From positions 62,001-126,000 of the forward strand of contig NZ_JARBUY010000005.1 in assembly GCF_028882255.1 (NCBI RefSeq): a stretch of DNA of 64,000 nt. The letters are read 5' to 3'. The stretch comes from Maribacter polysaccharolyticus. Lineage in GTDB: Bacteria; Bacteroidota; Bacteroidia; Flavobacteriales; Flavobacteriaceae. The notes under the pieces were generated by a model. The model was not told the origin of the DNA and searched no databases. It saw only the letters and a program-made list of their open reading frames with translations. The translations under genes were made by a program, and so were the position numbers. Below, piece after piece: positions 19,086 through 27,368 of the stretch (the stretch's first letter is position 1; each line of letters opens with the position of its first letter).

Positions 19086-19940
19086 ATGTCCCAAGAATAC
19101 GAAATCACCTATAAGGCTAAAAACGACTATGAAAGTCCTGTCAACAATGCACATTGGCAATTTTTGATCATTCCTGAGCAAAATCTGACCCAAGAATTGA
19201 TCAGTGTCGATTTTACAAATTCGATCAATGCCTATAACGAATACTCGGTCAATGGCCAAGGTTTCAATACCATTAGGGTACAGCCGAAAACAGCGTTCGA
19301 GAACATTGTCTTTACGGGGTCCTTTAAGGTACGAAAGCATGTGGTCAACCCTTTTGACCAACTTAACGATATGTCGCCGGTAGCGGAATATGACCTGATA
19401 AAAACTTTGGATTTCAAAGTGGATCACGAACCGTTTTTACGCTTTACACCATTGACAACCTTACCTGTCGATCATGAACCAAGCTACGTGTTCAATTTCG
19501 GAAAATCCATTTTCGAGAATCTCCAGGAATTGAATACATGGATCTTCGATTCCTTCGAATATGTCCCGGCCGTAACCAATGTAAAAACCACATTAAAAGA
19601 AATTATCGCCCTAAAACAAGGGGTTTGCCAAGATTTTGCCCATTTGTTCTGTGCCTTATGCAGAAGAAATTCAATCCCTGCAAGGTATGTTTCCGGTTAT
19701 TTACATCAAGGAAACGGTTATATCGGTGATACCCAAATGCACGCTTGGGCAGAGGCATTTATCCCTACTATGGGTTGGGTGGGATTCGACCCCACGAACA
19801 ATATCCTCGCAAGTGGCGATCATATTAAAGTTGCCCATGGTAAGGATTATTCAGATTGTCCCCCATTACGGGGTGTTGTTTATTCCATGGGTAAAAACGA
19901 AACCACACACTCCGTTGAAGTATTGAGCCAACAACAGTAA
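19086..19940 (+). CDS. Transglutaminase-like protein of the ATP-grasp/alpha-E cassette
   Basis: A 284-residue protein. The N-terminal 130 residues form the beta-rich 'bacterial transglutaminase-like N-terminal' region. The C-terminal part holds the papain-like triad: Cys181 in QGVCQDFAHLFCALCR, His219 in QMHAWAEAF and Asp235 in GFDPTNN. The spacing and the DFAHLF pattern fit the transglutaminase/protease family coupled to alpha-E genes. No secretion signal is visible, so it should act in the cytoplasm on the product of its neighbours. It starts 45 bases after the alpha-E gene. Whether it cleaves or forms amide bonds is unknown. Confidence 0.92.
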   Translation: MSQEYEITYKAKNDYESPVNNAHWQFLIIPEQNLTQELISVDFTNSINAYNEYSVNGQGFNTIRVQPKTAFENIVFTGSFKVRKHVVNPFDQLNDMSPVAEYDLIKTLDFKVDHEPFLRFTPLTTLPVDHEPSYVFNFGKSIFENLQELNTWIFDSFEYVPAVTNVKTTLKEIIALKQGVCQDFAHLFCALCRRNSIPARYVSGYLHQGNGYIGDTQMHAWAEAFIPTMGWVGFDPTNNILASGDHIKVAHGKDYSDCPPLRGVVYSMGKNETTHSVEVLSQQQ

Positions 19941-19983
19941 TAAATCTTTTATAAATGCATCGGTAAGTACAACCAAAGTATAT

Positions 19984-19991
19984 TACTTTTG
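19984..19991 (+). promoter_or_regulatory. -7 promoter box of prfB
   Basis: TACTTTTG is an exact TAnnTTTG match ending 18 bases before the prfB ATG at 20010. No well-placed TTG was found upstream. Confidence 0.5.
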
Positions 19992-20009
19992 TGCAAAAAC
20001 CTGAATTAT

Positions 20010-21108
20010 ATGATAACCGTAGATCAATCTAAAGATCTTATTGAGCGCCTTGGTGCGTTAAGGAGGTATCTTTGACATAGATGCCAAACTTATTGAGATA
20101 GAAAACGAAGAAGAAAAAACACTGGCCCCTGATTTTTGGGATGACCCCAAGAAAGCACAGGAACAAATGCGATTCATCCAATCCAAAAAACATTGGGTCG
20201 ATGATTACAATACGGCCAAGACCCTGTTAGACGACTTAGAGGTTTTGATCGAGTTCCAAAAGGAAGGGGAAGTACCTGAAACTGAGGTTACCGATTTATA
20301 TGAAAAAGTCACCGATCATATCGAAAAGTTAGAGTTCAAGAACATGCTTTCCGAGGAAGGTGATGAACTGACCGCAGTATTACAGATAACCGCAGGTGCC
20401 GGAGGTACCGAAAGTTGTGACTGGGCTTCCATGCTCATGCGTATGTACATGATGTGGAGCGAAAAAAACGGGTACAAGGTCAAAGAGCTCAATTACCAAG
20501 AAGGGGATGTTGCCGGTATCAAAACGGTTACCTTGGAAATCGAAGGTGAATTTGCCTTTGGATGGTTAAAAGGGGAAAACGGAGTACACCGACTGGTGCG
20601 CATTTCCCCTTTCGACAGTAATGCCAAAAGACATACCTCATTCGCCTCGGTCTATGTATACCCCTTGGTAGACGATAGTATTGAAATCGAAGTGAACCCT
20701 GCCGATATCGAGATAACCACCGCCCGATCAAGTGGTGCCGGTGGGCAAAATGTGAATAAGGTAGAGACCAAAGTGCAATTGGTGCATAAACCTACGGGAA
20801 TACAGATCCAATGTTCCGATTCGCGCTCCCAACACGACAACAGGGCCACCGCCATGAAAATGCTGAAATCCCAATTGTATGAAATCGAGCTCCGTAAAAA
20901 GTTGGAAGCCCGGGAAGAAATCGAATCCACTAAAATGAAGATCGAATGGGGTTCACAAATACGGAATTACGTCATGCATCCCTATAAATTGGTAAAGGAT
21001 GTGAGGACCGGTGAAGAAACGGGGAACGTAGATGCCGTAATGGACGGTAACATCGATCAATTTTTAAAAGCCTTTTTAATGATGATGGGACAAAAAGAGG
21101 AGGAATAA
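20010..21108 (+). CDS. prfB: Peptide chain release factor 2, expressed through a programmed +1 frameshift
   Basis: RF2 recognises UGA and UAA and triggers hydrolysis of the finished peptide at the ribosome. Translation begins at the ATG at 20010, reads 21 codons ending in CTT, meets an in-frame TGA at 20073-20075, and must slip one base forward to continue from GAC at 20074. The second frame then runs to 21108, giving about 365 residues in total. The catalytic GGQ motif is seen in [18 protein letters not shown]. Gene callers starting at the ATG at 20167 would lose about 52 residues. RF2 scarcity favours slippage, so the gene regulates itself. Confidence 0.97.
20061..20076 (+). promoter_or_regulatory. 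prfB: prfB programmed frameshift signal
   Basis: The stretch AGGAGGTATCTTTGAC holds all the known parts: a Shine-Dalgarno-like AGGAGG (20061-20066), a 3-base spacer, the slippery CTT codon (20070-20072), the UGA stop and a following C that makes the stop weak. It matches the classical RF2 site apart from AGGAGG in place of AGGGGG. Confidence 0.97.
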
Positions 21109-21125
21109 TCCGATAAACAACGATA

Positions 21126-21743
21126 ATGAAAGCAATTGATACGATCATTTTCGACCTTGGTGGCGTTTTGATAGATTGGAATCCGAAATACCTTTATCGG
21201 GATGTTTTCGAAGGGGATGAAAAAAAAGTGGATTGGTTCCTTAATACGATTTGCACCTATGAGTGGAATATGGAGCACGATGCCGGAAGACCCTTACAGG
21301 AGGGTACCGAGCTATTGGTTCGGAACTTCCCTGAGTATGAATCGTGGATAAGACTATATTACGATCAATGGCCCAAAATGTTGGGTGGACCCATTACGGG
21401 AACGGTCGATATCCTGAAAAGGTTAAAGCAAAGGGAAAACTATAAGCTTTTTGCATTGACCAATTGGAGCAATGAAACCTTCCCAATCGCTAAAGAGCGG
21501 TACGATTTTTTAAATGATTTCGAGGGTATCGTGGTTTCCGGTGATGAAAAAACCAGAAAACCCTACCCTAAAATCTATGAGATCATTTTAGACCGATATA
21601 AAATCTCACCGGAAAAAGCTGTTTTTATCGATGATAGCCATGACAACATCATAGCTGCGGCCAAATTGGGTATTCAGGGCATCCACTTTAAAAACGCCGG
21701 ACAATTACAACAAGAATTAAAAACTTTCAATGTTAACATCTAA
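21126..21743 (+). CDS. HAD superfamily (subfamily IA) phosphatase
   Basis: A 205-residue haloacid-dehalogenase-like hydrolase. Motif I is IIFDLGGVLIDWN with the nucleophile Asp10; the usual second aspartate is replaced by Gly12, as in the YihX-type sugar-phosphate phosphatases. Motif II is the Thr/Asn region LFALTNWS, the motif III lysine lies in KTRKPYP, and motif IV is AVFIDDSHDNI. A small helical cap sits between motifs I and II. The gene follows prfB by 17 bases and may be co-transcribed. The substrate is unknown. Confidence 0.88.
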   Translation: MKAIDTIIFDLGGVLIDWNPKYLYRDVFEGDEKKVDWFLNTICTYEWNMEHDAGRPLQEGTELLVRNFPEYESWIRLYYDQWPKMLGGPITGTVDILKRLKQRENYKLFALTNWSNETFPIAKERYDFLNDFEGIVVSGDEKTRKPYPKIYEIILDRYKISPEKAVFIDDSHDNIIAAAKLGIQGIHFKNAGQLQQELKTFNVNI

Positions 21744-21762
21744 CCCGAAAAAATAAACCTTC

Positions 21763-22110
21763 ATGATTAAAATATATCATAATCCCAGATGTACCAAATC
21801 GCGCCAAGGGTTAAAGGCTCTTGAAGATTCAGGAGAACAATTCGAAATCATCAAGTATCTGGAAGATGTTCCCACTAAAGACGAATTGAAACAACTACTA
21901 GGGTATTTAAACCTACCTGCCGAAAAATTGGTTCGTACGAACGAGGCCATATGGAAAGAAAACTACAAGGGTAAAAATATGACTGAGGACGATATCATCA
22001 CGGCGATGACCGAACACCCTAAACTTATTGAACGCCCCATCGTAATTAAAGACCGTAAAGCCGTTATCGGCAGACCTACGGAACAAATTCTCGATCTTTT
22101 ACAAAAATAG
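21763..22110 (+). CDS. arsC: ArsC/Spx family glutaredoxin-type reductase
   Basis: A 115-residue thioredoxin-fold protein. The catalytic Cys10 lies in HNPRCTKSRQGL, and the arsenate-binding arginine region is seen in KLIERPIVIKD. Length and motifs match glutaredoxin-dependent arsenate reductase. No arsenite pump or ArsR regulator is nearby, so a general redox role in the same family is possible. It sits 19 bases after the HAD phosphatase gene. Confidence 0.85.
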   Translation: MIKIYHNPRCTKSRQGLKALEDSGEQFEIIKYLEDVPTKDELKQLLGYLNLPAEKLVRTNEAIWKENYKGKNMTEDDIITAMTEHPKLIERPIVIKDRKAVIGRPTEQILDLLQK

Positions 22111-22249
22111 CCTTTTCATTTCCGCTATGGCCCCAACCTAAGAGGGTACCTTACTCGTTCTTAGGAGGAAACACTATTTTTGAATTAACAAAGTTTTAAC
22201 CTTCAAGGGTTAAACCTTGGACTATTTTTATAATCTAACACATCAAATA

Positions 22250-22765
22250 ATGAAAATCAAAAACGGATTTTTTGTTGTTCTGTTTATACTATTATTGACA
22301 GGATTGGAAGTACAGGCGCAATATGGTTATGGCAACGGCTATGGCTATGGAAGGTATGGAGGTGGGTATGGTTATGGTAATAGAGGTAGCTCGATCCCCC
22401 AGGTCGAAACACCTCAAAAAGAACCGGAACCATTGACCGCAGATGAAATTGTGGACAATGAGATGCCCGATATTGCCTTGGCCTTGGAATTGAATGAATT
22501 TGAAACCGCTGTTTTGAGCAGTATCCTAAAAAAATACGTTCAGCAACGTATAGAAATGCGGATACTGAAGTTGGAGCCGGATCAGATGCGGGAGCAAATG
22601 GAGAAAATCACGAAGGAACAAACGGAGGAACTCAAAGCCGGACTGCCGTTGGAAAAATATGAGGCTTTTGTAGCACTCCAGAAAAAAGGGGTCTCAAAAA
22701 CCATCAAGGAAAAAAAGAGAAAGAAGAAAAAGAAAAATAAATCAACCCAAGACGACACAAACTAA
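22250..22765 (+). CDS. Secreted Gly/Tyr-rich protein with Lys-rich C-terminus
   Basis: A 171-residue exported protein. I took the ATG at 22250, which begins a clean signal peptide (MKIKNGFFVVLFILL to EVQAQ); an upstream TTG frame adds nothing sensible. The mature start is a low-complexity Tyr-Gly stretch (QYGYGNGYGYGRYGGG), followed by a helical segment rich in Glu, Met and Lys and a strongly basic tail (KEKKRKKKKKNK). The helical part recalls periplasmic Spy-like proteins but the match is weak. It precedes the beta-barrel gene by 33 bases and is probably in its operon. Function unknown. Confidence 0.7.
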   Translation: MKIKNGFFVVLFILLLTGLEVQAQYGYGNGYGYGRYGGGYGYGNRGSSIPQVETPQKEPEPLTADEIVDNEMPDIALALELNEFETAVLSSILKKYVQQRIEMRILKLEPDQMREQMEKITKEQTEELKAGLPLEKYEAFVALQKKGVSKTIKEKKRKKKKKNKSTQDDTN

Positions 22766-22798
22766 GACAAAACAAACTAAACTAAACAATCCAAATTA

Positions 22799-25315
22799 AT
22801 GAAGCACACATTCCTAGTAGTTCTACTATGTACATCATTTACCCTATTTGCCCAAAATAGGCAAGAACAACGTCCCAATCTTATAAATATAACAGGAACG
22901 GTATTGGACGAGGATACCGGAGAACCTTTGGAATACGCTACGTTAATCGTACAAAGCCTTCAAAATCCCGATAAGGTTACCGGAGGCATCACCGATGCTT
23001 CAGGTAAATTCAATGTCGAGATCGTACCGGGAAAATATACTGCCAAGATCGAATACATGTCTTACAAGTCCCATAACTTCGGCAACCAGGACTTTACTTC
23101 CCCCACGGATCTAGGAACCGTAAGATTGGCCTTAGACGTGGAACAACTACAGGAAGTGGAAGTAGTTGCGGAACGAACCACCGTTGAACTCCGCTTGGAT
23201 AAAAAAATATATAATGTAGGGTCCGATCTTACCGTCAAAGGTGGCTCCGTTACCGATGTGTTGGACAATGTGCCCTCAGTGTCCGTTGATGTGGAAGGTA
23301 CCATCAGCCTTCGAGGAAACGAGAGTGTGCGCATACTGATCAATGGTAAACCCTCAGCCCTATCAGGGTTAAGTACCGATGCCCTGCAACAATTACCGGC
23401 CGAAGCCATTGAGAAAGTAGAGGTCATCACCAATCCCTCGGCCCGTTATGATGCGGAAGGAACCGCTGGGATACTCAATATCGTCCTAAAACAAAGTAAG
23501 ACGGCCGGTATCAACGGATCGGTAAGTCTGAATGCCGGCTATCCAGAATCCTATGGAGGAAATGTCAGCTTAAACCTTAGAAGGGACAAGTTCAATATTT
23601 TTACGAACACCTCCTATCGGTACCGAAATAGCCCCGGAAACGCCCTTTTTGAACAGGAATATTTTAACGACGATGGTTCTACGGCAAGTTTTCAGGATGA
23701 AATAAGGGACTACGAAAGACAAAGTGATGGATTCAATACGAATGTTGGTTTCGAACTCTTTATCGATGAAACCAGTAGCATCACAAATTCTTTCGTTTAC
23801 AGGACCTCTGGTGGGGATGACAATACCGATGTCGATTTCTACAACTACGATGCATTGATGAACCCTACCATACAAAGAAAAAGATACTCTGTTCAAAGTG
23901 ATGAGGATTCAGACGTGCAGTATTCCTTGAACTACAAGAAAAATTTTGAAAAGGATGGGCATGAGCTTACTATGGATTACCAATATTCCTCGGGAAATGA
24001 GTTGGAAAACACCATCATAGACGAATATATCATTGGAGGTGAAGAGCTCCCCACAGAGCAGACCATCAGTGATGAAAAACAAGTAAGCCAATTACTTCAA
24101 ATGGATTACGTTTTGCCCTTGGGTAAAGACAGCAACTCCCAATTCGAATTAGGGTATAGGGGTACTTTCAACAATTACAATACCGATTTTGACTACGGGA
24201 TCCTCACCAACGGCGTCCTCGCAAGTGACCCCGATTACAGTAATGAACTGAATTATAAGGAATATGTCAATTCTGCCTATACACAATTCGGCTCCAAAAT
24301 AAATAAATTCAATATTTTGGGTGGACTGCGTATGGAAGCCTCTGATATTGGGGTGGAATTGGTGAATACCAACGAGACAAGCAACAAGACCTATGTAGAT
24401 TGGTTTCCTTCCTTATTCGTTGGTTATGAATTTACTGAAAATGAGCAGTTCACGATAAGCTATAGCCGAAGGTTACGTAGGCCCAGATCCAGATATATCA
24501 ATCCGTTCCCCTCCCGGGAAAGTAATACCAACCTATTCCAAGGAAATCCTGATTTGGATCCAACGTATACCAATGCCTTCGATTTAGGATATTTAAAAAG
24601 ATGGAATAAAGTTACGTTCAATACTTCGGCCTATTACAACCATTCAACCGGAGCATTTGAGTTTATCACAGAGGAAACCGGGGATTTCGTGGAAATAGAA
24701 AATTCCGATGATCCCGATAATCCTATCGTGGTTCCCGTACAGGTACGAACACCGGTGAATCTGGCCGATGAAAGGCGTTTCGGAATGGAAGTAACCACTT
24801 CCTATGTTCCCAAAAAAAATTGGAGACTTAGCTGGAACTTAAATATATACCAACAACAAACAAGAGGTGATTATGTATATACCAATTACCTAAATGAGGA
24901 AGTCGTACAAAATTTTGATGTGGACAATTTCACCTATTTCTCACGATTAAGTGCCAAAATACCCTTGCCAGGCGCTATTGATTTCCAATCCAATATCTTC
25001 TACAAGGGACCTTCAAAGAGTGCACAAACCAAATACAAAAGCCTATTGATGGCCAACTTGGCCTTCAGTAAGGATGTGGTTAAGGACAAGGCTACGGTCT
25101 CAGTGAATGTGAGCGATTTGTTCAATACCCGTAAACGAAGAAGTGAAACCGTAACCGACAATGTTTTTACCTACAGTGAATTTCAACGTAGGGAACGGCA
25201 AATAACCCTTTCGTTCCTTTATAGGTTCAACCAACCCCAAAACCATAAAGGGGAAAGAAACGGCCAAAGAATCGATGGGGATGATGAAGACCTCGAATTT
25301 CAAGGACAAGGATAA
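22799..25315 (+). CDS. Outer-membrane beta-barrel receptor (TonB-receptor-like, OMP_b-brl_3)
   Basis: An 838-residue outer-membrane protein. The order is a signal peptide ending TLFAQ, a carboxypeptidase-regulatory-like domain (about residues 30-110, with GTVLDEDTGEPLEYATL), a plug domain (about 125-225, with VTDVLDNVPSVSVDVEG and ARYDAEGTAGILNIV), then a 22-strand-type barrel of the OMP_b-brl_3 class. No partner SusD gene follows, so it is not a glycan-uptake pair; members are thought to handle peptides, metals or unknown ligands. Its 3' end is the left half of a tandem duplication described separately. Confidence 0.9.
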   Translation: MKHTFLVVLLCTSFTLFAQNRQEQRPNLINITGTVLDEDTGEPLEYATLIVQSLQNPDKVTGGITDASGKFNVEIVPGKYTAKIEYMSYKSHNFGNQDFTSPTDLGTVRLALDVEQLQEVEVVAERTTVELRLDKKIYNVGSDLTVKGGSVTDVLDNVPSVSVDVEGTISLRGNESVRILINGKPSALSGLSTDALQQLPAEAIEKVEVITNPSARYDAEGTAGILNIVLKQSKTAGINGSVSLNAGYPESYGGNVSLNLRRDKFNIFTNTSYRYRNSPGNALFEQEYFNDDGSTASFQDEIRDYERQSDGFNTNVGFELFIDETSSITNSFVYRTSGGDDNTDVDFYNYDALMNPTIQRKRYSVQSDEDSDVQYSLNYKKNFEKDGHELTMDYQYSSGNELENTIIDEYIIGGEELPTEQTISDEKQVSQLLQMDYVLPLGKDSNSQFELGYRGTFNNYNTDFDYGILTNGVLASDPDYSNELNYKEYVNSAYTQFGSKINKFNILGGLRMEASDIGVELVNTNETSNKTYVDWFPSLFVGYEFTENEQFTISYSRRLRRPRSRYINPFPSRESNTNLFQGNPDLDPTYTNAFDLGYLKRWNKVTFNTSAYYNHSTGAFEFITEETGDFVEIENSDDPDNPIVVPVQVRTPVNLADERRFGMEVTTSYVPKKNWRLSWNLNIYQQQTRGDYVYTNYLNEEVVQNFDVDNFTYFSRLSAKIPLPGAIDFQSNIFYKGPSKSAQTKYKSLLMANLAFSKDVVKDKATVSVNVSDLFNTRKRRSETVTDNVFTYSEFQRRERQITLSFLYRFNQPQNHKGERNGQRIDGDDEDLEFQGQG

Positions 25316-25336
25316 CGGAAACGCATTGAAACAAAA

Positions 25337-25363
25337 AAGAAGCCCACTGGGCTTCTTTTTTTT
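25337..25363. terminator. Rho-independent terminator, copy A
   Basis: Stem gaagccca / tgggcttc with a very short loop and a run of T afterwards, 22 bases downstream of the barrel gene stop. Probably active in both directions before duplication. Confidence 0.85.
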
Positions 25364-25535
25364 ATTCCTATACGCGCAGCCTGTTTGGCCTTGCGTTTTT
25401 CTTTCTACGATTCCCTTAAAGGTTCGGTCAACCCCAAAATCAAAAAAGGGCAAAAAAACAGCCAAAATCCCCACGGGGATAAAGAAGGCCCTGAATCTTA
25501 AGGATAAGGATAAACGGAAACCCATTGAAACAAAA

Positions 25536-25561
25536 AAGAAGCCCAATGGGCTTCTTTTTTT
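25536..25561. terminator. Rho-independent terminator, copy B
   Basis: The duplicated stem (gaagccca / tgggcttc) with flanking A- and T-runs. It directly follows the stop codon of the leftward small membrane protein gene and now serves that gene. Confidence 0.85.
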
Positions 25562-25736
25562 ATTCCTGTAGACGCGCTGCCTGTTTGGCTTTGCGTTTTT
25601 CTTTCAATAATTCCCTGATATTCCCAAACAACCAGTACGGTACCACAAAGGTCAATAAGAAAATCATTAACCAAAAACCGATGGTCAAAATGGTCAGAAA
25701 CGCTAAAAATCCTAAATATTGGTCAAAATCGAACAT
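25560..25736 (-). CDS. Small membrane protein, 58 residues
   Basis: A short frame with ATG at 25736 and TAA at 25560-25562. It starts MFDFDQYLGFLAF, carries one or two long hydrophobic helices (TILTIGFWLMIFLLTFVV), then a basic tail (ELLKEKRKAKQAARLQE). The tail is duplicated, in damaged form, in the neighbouring repeat copy, where the reading frame is broken by a stop. This indicates that the intact version has been under selection. A terminator follows at once. The function is unknown and it is too short for most gene callers. Confidence 0.65.
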   Translation of the reverse strand: MFDFDQYLGFLAFLTILTIGFWLMIFLLTFVVPYWLFGNIRELLKEKRKAKQAARLQE

Positions 25737-25860
25737 CTGTACTTGTTTATTATAACAAATATAGTTTTAAAAGATTCAAAAGAACAAATCAAATAGAAAA
25801 AAAATGTTCATTTTCCTGAAATTTAGGTTTCCCAGCGAGCCTTAAAATTTCATAATGAAG

Positions 25861-25868
25861 TACCTTTG
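25861..25868 (+). promoter_or_regulatory. -7 promoter box of fumC
   Basis: TACCTTTG matches TAnnTTTG exactly and lies 22 bases before the ATG at 25891. Its position argues against the longer reading that would start at 25855. Confidence 0.5.
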
Positions 25869-25890
25869 TAAGGAACCAAAACACCTTATT

Positions 25891-27288
25891 ATGAGTTTCA
25901 GAATTGAAAAAGACACAATGGGAAAAGTTGAGGTGCCATCCGATAAATATTGGGGTGCACAGACAGAGCGTTCCCGCAATAATTTTAAGATCGGACCTTC
26001 GGCCTCCATGCCATTGGACATCGTATACGGATTTGCCTATTTGAAAAAAGCCGCCGCCTACGCCAACCACGATTTAGGCGTACTCGAGAAGAAAAAAAGG
26101 GATTTGATCGCTGCTGTATGTGATGAGATATTGGAAGGAAAGCATGATGATCAATTTCCATTGGTCATTTGGCAAACCGGTTCCGGTACGCAGAGTAATA
26201 TGAATGTCAATGAGGTTATTGCCAACCGGGCCCATGAAATTGCAGGTAACGTCATCGGGGAAGGTGAAAAGACCATACAACCCAACGATGATGTGAACAA
26301 ATCACAATCTTCCAATGATACTTTTCCAACAGGGATGCATATCGCTGCCTATAAAAAGATCATAGAAGTTACGATTCCTGGCGTTACCCAATTGAAAGAC
26401 ACTTTGGTCAAGAAGTCAAAAGAGTTCAAAAATGTCGTTAAAATTGGGCGTACCCATTTAATGGATGCCACTCCCCTAACCTTAGGACAAGAGTTCTCCG
26501 GTTATGCCTCACAATTGGAACATGGCATAAAGGCCTTATACAATACCTTGGATCATTTAAGTGAATTGGCACTCGGGGGTACCGCCGTAGGTACAGGTTT
26601 AAACACGCCTAAAGGATACGACGTACTGGTTGCCCAATATATTTCACAATTCACCGGTTTACCTTTTAAAACCGCTGTTAATAAGTTTGAGGCCTTAGCC
26701 GCCCATGATGCCATTGTGGAAACCCATGGTGCCTTGAAACAATTGGCGGTCTCGTTGAACAAGATTGCCAACGACGTACGTATGATGGCATCCGGTCCAA
26801 GATCCGGAATCGGAGAAATCATCATTCCTGCCAATGAGCCCGGTAGTTCCATTATGCCCGGAAAAGTAAACCCTACCCAATGCGAGGCCCTTACCATGGT
26901 CTGTGCACAAGTATTGGGTAACGATGTGGCCATTTCCGTTGGTGGATTACAAGGACACTACGAATTGAACGTCTTTAAGCCCGTGATGGCTTCAAACTTC
27001 CTACAATCGGCCCAATTATTAGGGGATGCTTGTGTAAGTTTTGAAGTTAATTGTGTTACGGGTATTGAACCAAACCATGAGATAATCAACAAGTTGTTGA
27101 ACAACTCCTTAATGTTGGTTACTGCGCTAAATCCTAAAATCGGATATTACAAGGCAGCAGAGATTGCCAATACGGCCCATAAAAACGGTACGACCTTGAA
27201 AGAGGAAGCGGTAAATCTAGGTTATGTTACGGCTGAGGAATATGACGAATGGGTAAGACCGGAGGATATGGTAGGTACCTTAAAGTAA
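25891..27288 (+). CDS. fumC: Class II fumarate hydratase
   Basis: A 465-residue enzyme that interconverts fumarate and malate in the citric acid cycle. The start [20 protein letters not shown] is standard for FumC. Conserved pieces are [13 protein letters not shown], the active-site [18 protein letters not shown], and the fumarase/aspartase signature [17 protein letters not shown] prefer the ATG at 25891 over 25855 because a promoter box lies between them and the extension is unlike the family. It is monocistronic and followed by a clear terminator. Confidence 0.97.
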   Translation: MSFRIEKDTMGKVEVPSDKYWGAQTERSRNNFKIGPSASMPLDIVYGFAYLKKAAAYANHDLGVLEKKKRDLIAAVCDEILEGKHDDQFPLVIWQTGSGTQSNMNVNEVIANRAHEIAGNVIGEGEKTIQPNDDVNKSQSSNDTFPTGMHIAAYKKIIEVTIPGVTQLKDTLVKKSKEFKNVVKIGRTHLMDATPLTLGQEFSGYASQLEHGIKALYNTLDHLSELALGGTAVGTGLNTPKGYDVLVAQYISQFTGLPFKTAVNKFEALAAHDAIVETHGALKQLAVSLNKIANDVRMMASGPRSGIGEIIIPANEPGSSIMPGKVNPTQCEALTMVCAQVLGNDVAISVGGLQGHYELNVFKPVMASNFLQSAQLLGDACVSFEVNCVTGIEPNHEIINKLLNNSLMLVTALNPKIGYYKAAEIANTAHKNGTTLKEEAVNLGYVTAEEYDEWVRPEDMVGTLK

Positions 27289-27311
27289 GTACCCGAACCC
27301 AAATAATAATG

Positions 27312-27349
27312 AAAAAGGGGCAATCTTAATTGATTGCCCCTTCTTTTTA
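27312..27349 (+). terminator. Terminator of fumC
   Basis: An 11-bp perfect stem (aaggggcaatc / gattgcccctt) with A-run before and T-run after. It lies between converging genes and may serve both. Confidence 0.9.
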
Positions 27350-27368
27350 TATGAATGGATAGTGTGTT

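Larger units (their letters stand above)
25212..25620. repeat. Diverged tandem duplication of about 200 bp spanning a convergent gene junction
   Basis: Two head-to-tail copies, about 25212-25415 and 25415-25620, align over their whole length at an offset of 197-200 bp. Each contains the barrel-gene tail (ggttc...aacccc), a gaagccca-tgggcttc terminator and the coding tail of a small leftward gene. Copy A keeps the intact stop of the barrel gene; copy B keeps the intact tail of the small gene. The other half of each copy has decayed. Confidence 0.9.

Noticed and set aside
20167-21108. Reading prfB as a gene starting at the ATG at 20167
   Set aside because: The conserved N-terminus lies upstream in another frame and is joined by the programmed frameshift, so this start is an artefact.
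25275-25571. Open frames on both strands across the duplicated terminator region
   Set aside because: They exist because the duplicated segment contains A-, T- and Lys-codon-rich terminator sequence; the composition is not protein-like and the real tails are in other frames.
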